Of a stretch of DNA of 64,000 nucleotides, positions 47,001 to 53,860 are shown piece after piece; the first letter of the stretch is position 1, and every line of letters begins with the position of its first letter. Under the pieces are notes generated by a model. It did no database searches, was not told the DNA's origin, and saw nothing but the letters and a program-made list of their open reading frames with translations. Source of the DNA: CAWCPR01 sp963797475 (GTDB taxonomy: Bacteria > Chloroflexota > Anaerolineae > Anaerolineales > UBA4823); contig CAWCPR010000001.1 of assembly GCA_963797475.1 (NCBI GenBank), positions 2,046,001-2,110,000 on the forward strand, read 5' to 3'. A program made the translations under genes and the position numbers.

Positions 47001-48219
47001 AAATCTGGTAAATGACGGCGTCGCTCGCCCAGTCCGGCGCGCTGAAGCTCGGATCGTAAAACATCAAGGCAAAGCTGGTATCGACCGCTTCATCGCTCGG
47101 GCTGCCAAGGCCGCCGTCCAGTGCGCTGGTGTTGTCGGCGTAATAATCTGTATCGCTCCCGTCGCTGACGATAAAGCGGTACCAGAGGTTATTGGGCGTG
47201 TTTTCGGTCAGGGTTGCGGCCCAGAAATCGCAGGTGAGCGGATCCAGGTCAGGCTGGTAACAGGAAACGTCCGTCGCGGCTCGGCTCATGGCAACCAGCT
47301 TCTGGGCGTTCTGGTTGAGATCGTAGACGCGCAGCTTGACCGCGGTCACATCGTTGTGGTAAGTGCGGAAACGGATGGTCACCGGCGTGCCGGCCGGCAC
47401 AGCCCCGCCCGGGGTCCGGTAGAGCAAGTCGCGCGAATCGTGGCGCAGGCCGTCCCATTCGACATTGTTGTCGGGCTGCGGCAACGTACTGGTCACGATC
47501 ACGCTGGGGGTATTCGTGGCGCTTTCAAAGCGAAACGTGACGATATAGCCTGAATTGGCCGGAACGCTGAAGGGGATATTGGCGCCGCCCGGCGCCCCGC
47601 CCGCGCCGTAGTTCTCATCCCAGCTCTCGTTGATGGCGACCTTGAATTCGTAGCTACCGGCCGGTATGGCGCTCGTTTCGAAAATGTAGATCCCGTCCCC
47701 GTCGGGGTCTTCCAGCCAGGAGCGCAGACAAGAAGGATCCCAATCGCCGGCGCAGCCGAGCTCGCTCTGGTAGCTGCCTGGGGCGGTAGCGATCCTCGAA
47801 TACTGATTGTCCGTCGCCCAATTGGACTTATGGTCATAGTAAAACTTCACCGGAGTATCGCCGGCTAAATTCAGCGGGATATTCGCCCCATTGGGGGTGG
47901 CATTCAGGCCGTAATTTTCATCCCAACTGTCATTTAGAGCGGCCTTGTACTCCCAATCGCCAGCCGGGACTGGAAAGACACCTTGCCAGACATCGTCTTC
48001 GAGATCATAACTGAGGTGGGTAGCGGCGCAATCCGGCTGCCAATCGCCAGGGCAACCGAGCTCGCTTTGCAGGCTTCCAGCGATGGTGACGCTGGTCGGG
48101 GCTGGAGTCCCGGCTGCCAGCACATGAGCCGCAGGCGCCAACCGGCCGATCGACCCGGAGACTAGCGAAAGAAGACCGATAATCGTTAAACTGATACGGC
48201 GGAAATTGCTGGTACGCAT
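44002..48219 (-). CDS. Secreted multi-domain GH13 amylase/pullulanase with CBM20
   Basis: 1405 residues from the ATG at 48219, which follows AAAAGGA at nine bases; the product starts with a signal peptide (ISLTIIGLLSLVSGSIG). Two X25-type modules follow (about 40-240; repeated SELGCPGDWQPDC and SELGCAGDWDPSC), then an N-terminal beta domain, and the GH13 barrel (about 390-860). Region I is DGVFNH, region II GWRLDVMGD (nucleophile Asp near nt 46256), region III VGELWQ (acid Glu near 46163), region IV NLVDSHDTER. Fibronectin-III-like domains flank an inserted beta module, and a CBM20 starch-binding domain closes the protein (TVAGTTDATGRSVYIAGTL). Hydrolyses starch, glycogen or pullulan outside the cell. 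Single-gene unit with its own promoter. Confidence 0.92.
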   Translation of the reverse strand: MRTSNFRRISLTIIGLLSLVSGSIGRLAPAAHVLAAGTPAPTSVTIAGSLQSELGCPGDWQPDCAATHLSYDLEDDVWQGVFPVPAGDWEYKAALNDSWDENYGLNATPNGANIPLNLAGDTPVKFYYDHKSNWATDNQYSRIATAPGSYQSELGCAGDWDPSCLRSWLEDPDGDGIYIFETSAIPAGSYEFKVAINESWDENYGAGGAPGGANIPFSVPANSGYIVTFRFESATNTPSVIVTSTLPQPDNNVEWDGLRHDSRDLLYRTPGGAVPAGTPVTIRFRTYHNDVTAVKLRVYDLNQNAQKLVAMSRAATDVSCYQPDLDPLTCDFWAATLTENTPNNLWYRFIVSDGSDTDYYADNTSALDGGLGSPSDEAVDTSFALMFYDPSFSAPDWASDAVIYQIFPDRFRNGRQNNDPQTGDIRYDDPVLSLPWGTLPEGYCRNYTDANTSCPWRFDDTPPDYSPTIESPRGRDYMGGDLKGVDQYLTYLQSLGINTLYFNPIFDGGSDHGYDTQDYYKIDPYFGTQKDWENLVKHATQRGMHIILDGVFNHMSSDSPIFDRYHHYPTVGACESADSPYRSWFTFRPPSGDEPSVCAPSTPGGNDTFYDGWFGFDSIPVINKSNPDVQAYFLTNPNSVSRYWLEAGASGWRLDVMGDASFPNGYWETFRQVVKDEKSNALIVGELWQKDSTLLRFLRGDRADTTMNYRLRDAVIGLLSPGNFDPKGFADSGHPILPSEFAARMESIREDYPDAAYYSLMNLVDSHDTERVLWALTPGADNTADKELNSANLAEGKRRQQIAALIQFTVPGAPTVYYGDEAGVTGDDDPDDRRTYPWQDTGASPDKAMITYYRTLSIVRQLAPALKDGDFQMLLADDAAGTLAYSRKTNQQASLIAINRSSEVRTVDIPVGGYLPDGTRLLSLLGPGNNNFVSAVVRAGKISLTLNPMSARLLVTVLADLTPPKAPGGLRVTNEGDGQISLAWNPVSQAKGYNLYRSPLSGGGWVKVNASPLKSASYTDSGLHNARAYYYTVRALDGVGNESGPSNEVSALPHYLIGWANLQWPPSMQHTISAINRTDNAYGQVWIDGVTSQPGPTEGLQAQLGFGPQGSNPDGNPDWTWVDASFNVDAGNNDEYVASMLPEALGTYDYLYRYSTTNGRDWLYADQNGPLTPGALPANPGKLTVQSSGDSTPPETPTGLRVGSSSPAGIELFWDAVGGDPTLFGYEVRRSDASGGPYTTLALVSGDSSYVDTDVVEGATYFYVVRSLDTSFNRSGDSGEVSATAALRTVSVVFTVTVAGTTDATGRSVYIAGTLDLLDGNLPQWDPGGVVLTRVDATHWTITLTGKESTQIAYKYTLGDWEHVEKDAACGEIADRQLTLSYGSTGVQMVNDSAPNWRNVAPCGN

Positions 48220-48374
48220 CTTTTGTTTTCCTTTTGAATTTAACGCTAAGATTACGGATAAAGAATTCGATATGCCCACTGGATGCCTGACCGGAACATA
48301 GTGGAACCAACTAGATTCCCCGTCTGATATTTATCGCCGGCAGTGTGATGATCGTGTGGTTCAGGCCTGTTTCC

Positions 48375-48403
48375 AGTATAGACATAACCGGGAGATTTGT
48401 CAA
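48375..48403 (-). promoter_or_regulatory. Promoter of the amylase gene
   Basis: On the - strand TTGACA (48403-48398), a 17-base spacer and TATACT (48380-48375) form a near-consensus sigma-70 promoter. Transcription would start near 48368, giving a leader of about 150 bases before the amylase ATG at 48219. Confidence 0.85.
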
Positions 48404-48485
48404 TCCGAGATTGGCTGTCTTAGAAATTTGGATTCAACTGTATAATTGAGCCGGCGTATTGAGAAAACGGCTTCACAGGCAGAAA

Positions 48486-49217
48486 ATGATCGTTCTTTCC
48501 GCAGGCATGCCCAGGGCCGGCTCTGGCTGGTTCTACAACCTCACCAACGAAATGATGCTGGCAGCAGGGTGCCAGGATGCACGTCGCATTCGCCAGCGCT
48601 ACCACCTGCAGCGCATCCTCACCGAAGTCAACTGCAATATCGGCGCATTGACGCCGCGCAGGCTGGGCGCGGTGATGCTGCCTGCGCTGCTTGGCAACAC
48701 GTTTGTGATCAAAGCTCACGCCAGCCCGACACCTTTTGCCCTCGCCCTGGCCCACTTTGGCGTGTTGCGGGCTGCCTATATCTACCGCGACCCGCGCGAC
48801 GCCATGCTGTCCGCCATGGAGAACGGGAAACGCGCCGTCGAAAAAGGGGGCTCGAACGCATTTTCACGCCTGACCGATTTCGACGCAGCCCTGGAATTCA
48901 TGCAAGAATACGTACGAATCTCGGAGGCCTGGCTGCAGGTTGAGCGAGCCTTGCACACTCGTTACGAGGCGCTGTTGAGCGACTATGATCTCGAAGCGGC
49001 CCGACTGGCGGCCTTCCTGGGGCTGGAGGCGCAGACCCCCGCCATCCAGAGGGTGATTGCCAAATTCCGCCCCGAGAGCGCCCAACCCGACCAAAAAGGG
49101 CTGCATTTCAACAAGGGCAAAACCGGGCGCTTCCGGGAGAAAATGACCCCCTCCGAACAAGCGGTCCTGGCCGAAGAATTCGGCCCATACCTGGAGAAAA
49201 TGGCCTATCCAATTTAA
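48486..49217 (+). CDS. Sulfotransferase-like protein
   Basis: 243 residues. VLSAGMPRAGSGWFYNL at the N-terminus is the P-loop-like 5'-phosphosulfate binding motif, and AAYIYRDPRDAMLSAM near residue 100 is the 3'-phosphate binding motif of PAPS-dependent sulfotransferases. SEAWLQVERALHTRYEALLSD and the C-terminal KGLHFNKGKTGRFREKMT complete the family pattern. Starts at ATG 48486 (AGG six bases upstream) or TTG 48459; a TATAAT at 48441-48446 would place the mRNA start near 48453 and favours the ATG. Its - 35 region is poor. Acceptor unknown; sulfation of the local surface polysaccharide is a guess from position. Confidence 0.72.
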   Translation: MIVLSAGMPRAGSGWFYNLTNEMMLAAGCQDARRIRQRYHLQRILTEVNCNIGALTPRRLGAVMLPALLGNTFVIKAHASPTPFALALAHFGVLRAAYIYRDPRDAMLSAMENGKRAVEKGGSNAFSRLTDFDAALEFMQEYVRISEAWLQVERALHTRYEALLSDYDLEAARLAAFLGLEAQTPAIQRVIAKFRPESAQPDQKGLHFNKGKTGRFREKMTPSEQAVLAEEFGPYLEKMAYPI

Positions 49218-49226
49218 TCCTAAGTG

Positions 49227-49255
49227 TTGCCTTCCAACGATTTCTGAGGGATAAT
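49227..49255 (+). promoter_or_regulatory. Promoter of the pan operon
   Basis: TTGCCT (49227-49232), 17 bases, GATAAT (49250-49255). Start of transcription near 49262 would give a leader of about 137 bases before panB. Confidence 0.7.
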
Positions 49256-49300
49256 TTACAGTGGAGTTGGCTGTAAGCATTGCCCGCTTGGATCGCTCGA

Positions 49301-49333
49301 GCGACTGAGACGGGCAACCCAGCTTCCGGTCGC
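49301..49333 (+). promoter_or_regulatory. Leader hairpin of panB, candidate pan RNA motif
   Basis: GCGACTG (49301-49307) pairs with CGGTCGC (49327-49333); inside, GGG (49312-49314) pairs with CCC (49318-49320), leaving conserved-looking purine bulges (AGAC and AGCTTC). It sits in the 5' leader of panB between the promoter and the ribosome site. The pan motif is a known candidate cis-regulatory RNA upstream of pantothenate genes, including in Chloroflexota. I recognise the layout and location but could not compare it with the covariance model. Confidence 0.5.
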
Positions 49334-49398
49334 AAAACGCTTTTTGGCCTCTACCATCCGGCCTTTCAGCAACGATTGGCCACCTTAAGGAGAGTACC

Positions 49399-50286
49399 AT
49401 GTCTACAGTCTTATCCGATTCGCAAACGTCGACCAGGGGGCGCAAGAAAGTCACCACCCTACAACTTCTTCAAAAGAAGCAGCGTGGCGAGCCGATCAGC
49501 ATGCTCACCGCCTATGACTATCCGACCGCGCTGGCGATCGACCAGGCCGGCCTGGACATCATCCTGGTAGGCGATTCGCTTGGCATGGTGGTGCTTGGAT
49601 ACGCCAATACCCTGCCGGTGACCATGCAGGAGATGCTCCACCACTGCCGGGCTGTGGCGCGCGGCACTCGCTCGGCCATGCTGGTTGGGGACATGCCCTT
49701 CATGTCTTACCAGGTATCGGAGCAAGAAGCCGTTCGCAACGCCGGGCGTTTTTTGCAAGAGGCCAGCATGGACGCCGTAAAGCTGGAGGGCGGGCGCGAG
49801 CGCCTGGGGGCCATCCAGGCCATTGTCTCGGCCGGCATCCCCGTCATGGGCCACCTGGGATTGACGCCTCAAAGTGTGAAACAACTTGGCGGCTTCCGAC
49901 CCCAAGGGCGTGACGCCGCGGCCGCACTGCGCCTGCTGCAAGATGCTTTGCTGCTTCAGGAAGCCGGGTGCTTCAGCCTGGTGCTCGAGTCCATCCCGGC
50001 CCGCCTGGCCAGCCTGGTCTCGGAACGGCTGAAAATCCCCACGATCGGGATTGGCGCGGGGGCCGGGTGCGATGGCCAGGTGCTGGTTACCCACGACCTT
50101 TTAGGACTTTTCGAGCGCTTTACGCCGCGTTTCGTCAAGCAGTACGCCAATTTGAACGGCGAGATGCAGCGCGCCTTCCATGCCTTTAAAGAAGATGTGG
50201 AATCGCTGGCTTTCCCGGCCGCAGAACACAGCGTCGAGATGTCTGATGAAGAATGGGCTGCCTTTTTACAAGAGGCAGGTGGATGA
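49399..50286 (+). CDS. panB: 3-methyl-2-oxobutanoate hydroxymethyltransferase
   Basis: PanB adds a hydroxymethyl group from methylene-tetrahydrofolate to ketoisovalerate, first committed step of pantothenate synthesis. 295 residues. MLTAYDYPTALAIDQAGLD, ILVGDSLGMVVLGY (metal-binding Asp), DAVKLEGG and IPVMGHLGLTPQSV are family signatures, followed by TIGIGAGAGCDGQVLV. ATG 49399 has AAGGAG upstream. Overlaps panE by ATGA; first gene of a four-gene coupled operon. Confidence 0.97.
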   Translation: MSTVLSDSQTSTRGRKKVTTLQLLQKKQRGEPISMLTAYDYPTALAIDQAGLDIILVGDSLGMVVLGYANTLPVTMQEMLHHCRAVARGTRSAMLVGDMPFMSYQVSEQEAVRNAGRFLQEASMDAVKLEGGRERLGAIQAIVSAGIPVMGHLGLTPQSVKQLGGFRPQGRDAAAALRLLQDALLLQEAGCFSLVLESIPARLASLVSERLKIPTIGIGAGAGCDGQVLVTHDLLGLFERFTPRFVKQYANLNGEMQRAFHAFKEDVESLAFPAAEHSVEMSDEEWAAFLQEAGG

Positions 50287-51206
50287 GCGATGACGCCTGC
50301 CTCTTAATCGTTGGGACGGGTGCGATGGCTTGCCTGTTCGCGGCGCGCTTCGCGGCTGCGGAGATCCCCTTTACTTTATCCGGCACCTGGCCGGCAGGGA
50401 TGGAGGCGCTGCGCAAAACAGGCGTGCGGCTCGTGCTTCCAGACGGCAGCGAAAGGGCCTACCCGGTCAGGCTGGCCGGCCAGCCGGGGGACTGCGCCGG
50501 CACACGCTACGCCCTGGTTCTGGTGAAGTCCTGGCAAACCGAACGGGTTGCCCGCCAGCTAGCCGGATGCCTGGCCGCGGATGGCCTGGCGCTGACCCTG
50601 CAAAACGGTTTGGGCAACTTTGAAACATTAAGCCAGGCCCTTGGGGCGCAGCGGGTCGCCTTGGGCGTCACGACGGTTGGAGCCCATCTCTTAGGGCCAG
50701 GCCGGGTGCGCCCCGCCGGCGAGGGGGTGATCACCCTGGGTTTTCATCCTCGCCAGGGACCGCTGGCAGACCTGCTGGCCAGGGCAGGCTTCGTCGTCGA
50801 AAACGCTACGGATACCAACGCGTTGTTGTGGAGTAAGCTTGTGATCAACGCCGCCATCAACCCGCTGTCTGCTATTTTGGGCGTGCCCAACGGCGAGCTG
50901 GTCACCCGCCGCGCCGCTCGTACGCTCCTGGCCTGCGCGGCGCGAGAAGCTGCGGCGGTCGCGGCGGCCCAGGGCATCCACCTGCCTTATCCCGACCCGG
51001 TGGCTGCCGCCGAGGCGGTTGCCCGGCGTACTGCGACCAACCGCTCTTCCATGCTGCAGGACATCGAACGCGGCGCCCCCACCGAGGTTGACGCGATTAG
51101 CGGCGCGATCGTGAGCGCTGGCGAAGATACGCGGGTGCCAACGCCGGTTAACCATACCCTTTGGCAGCTCATTAAAGCCCGGACGGAGATTCCCAATTCA
51201 GGATGA
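50283..51206 (+). CDS. panE: 2-dehydropantoate 2-reductase
   Basis: PanE reduces ketopantoate to pantoate with NADPH. 307 residues from ATG 50283. N-terminal IVGTGAMACLFAARFA is the GxGxxA-type dinucleotide site, LALTLQNGLGNFETL and LGVTTVGAHLLGPGRV follow, and LLWSKLVINAAINPLSAIL carries the catalytic Lys. RSSMLQDIERGAPTEVDAI is the conserved C-terminal signature. Overlaps both neighbours by four bases. Confidence 0.95.
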   Translation: MSDDACLLIVGTGAMACLFAARFAAAEIPFTLSGTWPAGMEALRKTGVRLVLPDGSERAYPVRLAGQPGDCAGTRYALVLVKSWQTERVARQLAGCLAADGLALTLQNGLGNFETLSQALGAQRVALGVTTVGAHLLGPGRVRPAGEGVITLGFHPRQGPLADLLARAGFVVENATDTNALLWSKLVINAAINPLSAILGVPNGELVTRRAARTLLACAAREAAAVAAAQGIHLPYPDPVAAAEAVARRTATNRSSMLQDIERGAPTEVDAISGAIVSAGEDTRVPTPVNHTLWQLIKARTEIPNSG

Positions 51207-52039
51207 ACACCGCGACTTCCGCACAAGAACTTACCAGCGCGCTGCACCTGTTGCCCGGGCCGGTTGGGCTGGTGCCTACCATGGGTTATCTGCACGAAGG
51301 CCACCTGTCTCTCGTTCGAGCTGCCAGGGCCAACAGCGCCAGTGTCGTGGTGAGTATATTCGTCAACCCCACGCAATTCGGCCCCAACGAGGACCTGCTG
51401 GCTTACCCGCGCGATCTGCCACGCGACCTGGAATTGCTCGCCAGAGAAGGCGTGGACCTGGTTTGGACCCCCACACCCGAAGCCATGTACCCGCCCGGAT
51501 TCCAGACGTGGGTCGAGGTGGAGCAGATCACGCAGGTGCTGGAAGGCCAGATGCGCCCAGGGCATTTTCAGGGCGTGACGACCGTAGTCGCCAAACTGTT
51601 CAACGCCGTCCGACCTCAGCGGGCTTATTTCGGCCAAAAAGACGCCCAGCAAGCGGCAGTAATCCGCCAGATGGCGCGGGATCTTAATTACCCATTGGAA
51701 ATCATCGTCTGTCCGATCGTGCGTGAAGCCGACGGCCTGGCGATGTCCAGCCGCAACGTGTACCTCAACTCTGCCGAACGTAAAGCTGCTACTGTGCTCT
51801 ATCAAGCCCTGACCGCAGCCGCCGGCGCCTACAAAGATGGGGAGCGCAACGCCAATATCTTGCGCCGCATTCTTACAGAGACGATCGACCACGAACCCCT
51901 GGCCCGCCTGCAGTACGCTTCCTGCGCCGATCCGGACAACCTCCAGGAATTGGAAGGCCTGCTACGCGGTCCTGCGCTGCTCTCTCTGGCAGTGTACGTG
52001 GGCAAGACACGCCTGATCGACAACTGGCTGCTGACATGA
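51203..52039 (+). CDS. panC: Pantothenate synthetase (pantoate-beta-alanine ligase)
   Basis: PanC joins pantoate and beta-alanine using ATP. 278 residues, normal length. VPTMGYLHEGHLSLVRAAR is the HxGH nucleotidyltransferase motif. VSIFVNPTQFGPNEDL, YFGQKDAQQAAVIRQM and ADGLAMSSRNVYL (KMSKS-like loop) follow. panD, which would supply beta-alanine, is not in the window. Overlaps panE and coaX by ATGA. Confidence 0.97.
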   Translation: MNTATSAQELTSALHLLPGPVGLVPTMGYLHEGHLSLVRAARANSASVVVSIFVNPTQFGPNEDLLAYPRDLPRDLELLAREGVDLVWTPTPEAMYPPGFQTWVEVEQITQVLEGQMRPGHFQGVTTVVAKLFNAVRPQRAYFGQKDAQQAAVIRQMARDLNYPLEIIVCPIVREADGLAMSSRNVYLNSAERKAATVLYQALTAAAGAYKDGERNANILRRILTETIDHEPLARLQYASCADPDNLQELEGLLRGPALLSLAVYVGKTRLIDNWLLT

Positions 52040-52815
52040 TGCTTTTGACCATTGACATCGGCAACACCAACCTGACTCTCGGCGTGTTCAATGAGGATGC
52101 GCTCACCAACCACTGGCGGTTGGCTACGGTTCACGAGCGCATGCCGGATGAGTATGGCCTGCAGTTCCTTGGCTTGCTCAGCCATGCCGGCCTCAAAGCT
52201 GAGGAATTGTCCGGAATCTGCATGGCCTCCGTGGTGCCGCCCCTGACCGGTGTCGTCGAGCAGGCCTGCCGGATGTACCTGGGGAAAGCTCCGCTGGTCG
52301 TGGACACCGGGGTAAAAACCGGCGTGCGCATCCGTTACGAAGACCCTCGCGCTGTAGGAGCTGACCGCATCGTCGATGCGGCTGCCGTGCAGCGTCTTTA
52401 CGGCGGGCCGGCCTGCGTGGTCGATTTCGGCACCGCCACCACATTCGACGCCATCTCTACAGAAGGCGACTACCTGGGCGGCGCGATCGCTCCAGGGATC
52501 AATATCGCTTCCGAGGCCTTGTTTGTACGGACCGCCAAGCTGCCGCGCGTCGATCTGCAGCGCCCGCCGGCCGCTATCGGACGCAACACCGTCCATGCCA
52601 TGCAGTCCGGCCTGCTTTTTGGTTACGTATCCCTGGTGGAAGGCATGGTAAAACGCTTTCGCCTCGAGCTGGGTCCGAATATGAAGGTGATTGCAACGGG
52701 TGGGCTGGCGGATATCATATCCCAGGAAACGAACGTCTTCGACGTCATCGCCCCCTGGCTGACGCTGGAGGGCCTGCGCATCGTCTGGGAAATTAACCGG
52801 GGTGTTGGGAGCTGA
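52036..52815 (+). CDS. coaX: Type III pantothenate kinase
   Basis: CoaX phosphorylates pantothenate, the next step toward coenzyme A. 259 residues. MMLLTIDIGNTNLTLGVF is the ASKHA phosphate-binding motif with the catalytic Asp. YEDPRAVGADRIVDAAAV, CVVDFGTATTFDAIS and YLGGAIAPGINIASEALF are family signatures. Type III enzymes are not inhibited by coenzyme A. Overlap with panC couples synthesis of pantothenate to its use. Confidence 0.96.
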   Translation: MMLLTIDIGNTNLTLGVFNEDALTNHWRLATVHERMPDEYGLQFLGLLSHAGLKAEELSGICMASVVPPLTGVVEQACRMYLGKAPLVVDTGVKTGVRIRYEDPRAVGADRIVDAAAVQRLYGGPACVVDFGTATTFDAISTEGDYLGGAIAPGINIASEALFVRTAKLPRVDLQRPPAAIGRNTVHAMQSGLLFGYVSLVEGMVKRFRLELGPNMKVIATGGLADIISQETNVFDVIAPWLTLEGLRIVWEINRGVGS

Positions 52816-52845
52816 GCCAGTCCCCCCAAAACCCGAGATTGACCG

Positions 52846-53469
52846 ATGGAAACCCACATTGTATCTGCCAGCCAGCCAGGCGCCATCCAGCGAGCCCTGG
52901 AAATCCTGAAACGCGGCAGGTTGGCGGCATTTCCCACCGATACCGTTTATGGATTGGGCGTCCTGGCCTTTAATCCTGAGGCAATTGAAGAATTGTTCGT
53001 GGTTAAAGAACGGGAGCACAGCAAGGCAATCGCCGTGTTGTTAAGCGATCCGGGCGAGCTGCCTGAAGTCGCCGCGAAGTTGAACGAGAGCGCCCGGCGT
53101 CTGGCGCAGCGTTTTTGGCCGGGGCCGCTGACCCTGGTCGTCCCACGCCACCCCGACCTGCCAAAGAATCTATCTCCGCTGGCGACCATCGGAGTGCGCA
53201 TGCCCGACCACCCCGTGGCGCTGCAGCTTTTGCGTCTCAGCGGGCCGCTGGCGGTCACTTCTGCAAACCTGTCCGGCGCGAATAACGCCGAGACTGCCCA
53301 ACAGGTATTCGACCAGCTCGGCGGGCAAATCTCTATAATCCTGGATGGCGGGCGCACACCCGGCGGATCCCCTTCTACGGTCGTGGATTGCACCGGGAAT
53401 GAGCCGGTCATCCTGCGCAGCGGGCCGGTCGCCTGGGAGGAGATCCAGTCTGCCCTGGAAGAAGCGTGA
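52846..53469 (+). CDS. tsaC: L-threonylcarbamoyladenylate synthase (Sua5/YrdC family)
   Basis: 207 residues of the YrdC fold. GRLAAFPTDTVYGLGVLAF (residues 23-41) is the signature; KEREHSKAIAVLLSD, FWPGPLTLVVPRH and SGPLAVTSANLSGANNAET follow. Makes threonylcarbamoyl-AMP from threonine, bicarbonate and ATP for the t6A modification of tRNA. No SUA5 C-terminal domain. Begins 30 bases after coaX, so probably read through from the pan promoter. Confidence 0.92.
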   Translation: METHIVSASQPGAIQRALEILKRGRLAAFPTDTVYGLGVLAFNPEAIEELFVVKEREHSKAIAVLLSDPGELPEVAAKLNESARRLAQRFWPGPLTLVVPRHPDLPKNLSPLATIGVRMPDHPVALQLLRLSGPLAVTSANLSGANNAETAQQVFDQLGGQISIILDGGRTPGGSPSTVVDCTGNEPVILRSGPVAWEEIQSALEEA

Positions 53470-53552
53470 GTTAACGCTGGTGGGCCGGATTCTCTCACTT
53501 AATACTTACTTTATCTTCATACTCTTCTTAGGAATACGCCTATAATAAAAGA

Positions 53553-53619
53553 TGCATTCTCCTTACTCAAAAACCGTGCAGGATAGGGCTGCCAGACCTA
53601 CCGTGCGCGGTTTTGTTTT
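53553..53619 (+). ncRNA. Candidate small RNA, copy 1 of a duplicated unit
   Basis: A TATAAT (53541-53546) is followed after six bases by TGCATTCTCCTTACTCAAA, the likely 5' end and single-stranded part, then a hairpin. AAAACCGTGC (53570-53579) pairs with GCGCGGTTTT (53605-53614) with one wobble; an inner TAGG/CCTA pair (53584-53587 with 53597-53600) presents a loop containing CAGA. A T-rich tail (53611-53619) follows. The same arrangement recurs at 53736. No open reading frame of note. The 392-base gap between tsaC and the FIST gene holds only these two units. Promoter -35 is weak (TTCATA 19 bases upstream of the -10). Confidence 0.5.
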
Positions 53620-53735
53620 AAAGCCCGGCCCGGAAAACGCCTTCTGCCTTTAATAATTGCAAAACTATTCGCATCTCTCATAATATCTTTATCCTGGTTT
53701 CATGCCTGTTTCAGGTCCAGGAATATAATGAGTAT

Positions 53736-53807
53736 TGCATTCTCCTCACTCAAAGCCGTGCTACGGGAATGGATGGCAGACCAAACCCAAGGCACGGTTT
53801 GCTTTTT
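53736..53807 (+). ncRNA. Candidate small RNA, copy 2 of a duplicated unit
   Basis: TATAAT (53724-53729), again six bases, then TGCATTCTCCTCACTCAAA, which differs from copy 1 at one of 19 positions. AAGCCGTGC (53753-53761) pairs with GCACGGTTT (53792-53800), with GGG/CCC (53765-53767 and 53786-53788) inside and the sequence GGCAGACC in the apical part (copy 1: GCCAGACC). A T-run ends at 53807. The stems differ in sequence but keep pairing. The -35-like TTCATG lies at the same spacing as in copy 1. Also a plausible terminator for anything read from upstream. Confidence 0.5.
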
Positions 53808-53860
53808 AAGCTGGCAAAATCGAGAAAAAGGGGGGCAAGCGGACGGATTGACCAGACGGG

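Noticed and set aside
45604..47553. 649-codon open frame on the + strand opposite the amylase gene
   Set aside because: Its translation is Val/Ile/Ala/Arg-rich without domains and mirrors the GC-rich codon pattern of the GH13 gene on the other strand, which has signal peptide, catalytic motifs and promoter.
53553..53760. AGGAGA-ATG sequences on the - strand within both repeated units, suggesting tiny genes
   Set aside because: The ribosome-site to ATG distance is one base, too short for initiation, and no extended frame follows.
53581..53807. Interpreting the two hairpins as ordinary terminators of tsaC only
   Set aside because: This does not explain the conserved TATAAT spacing and the nearly identical 5' segment before each hairpin. 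It remains the main alternative.
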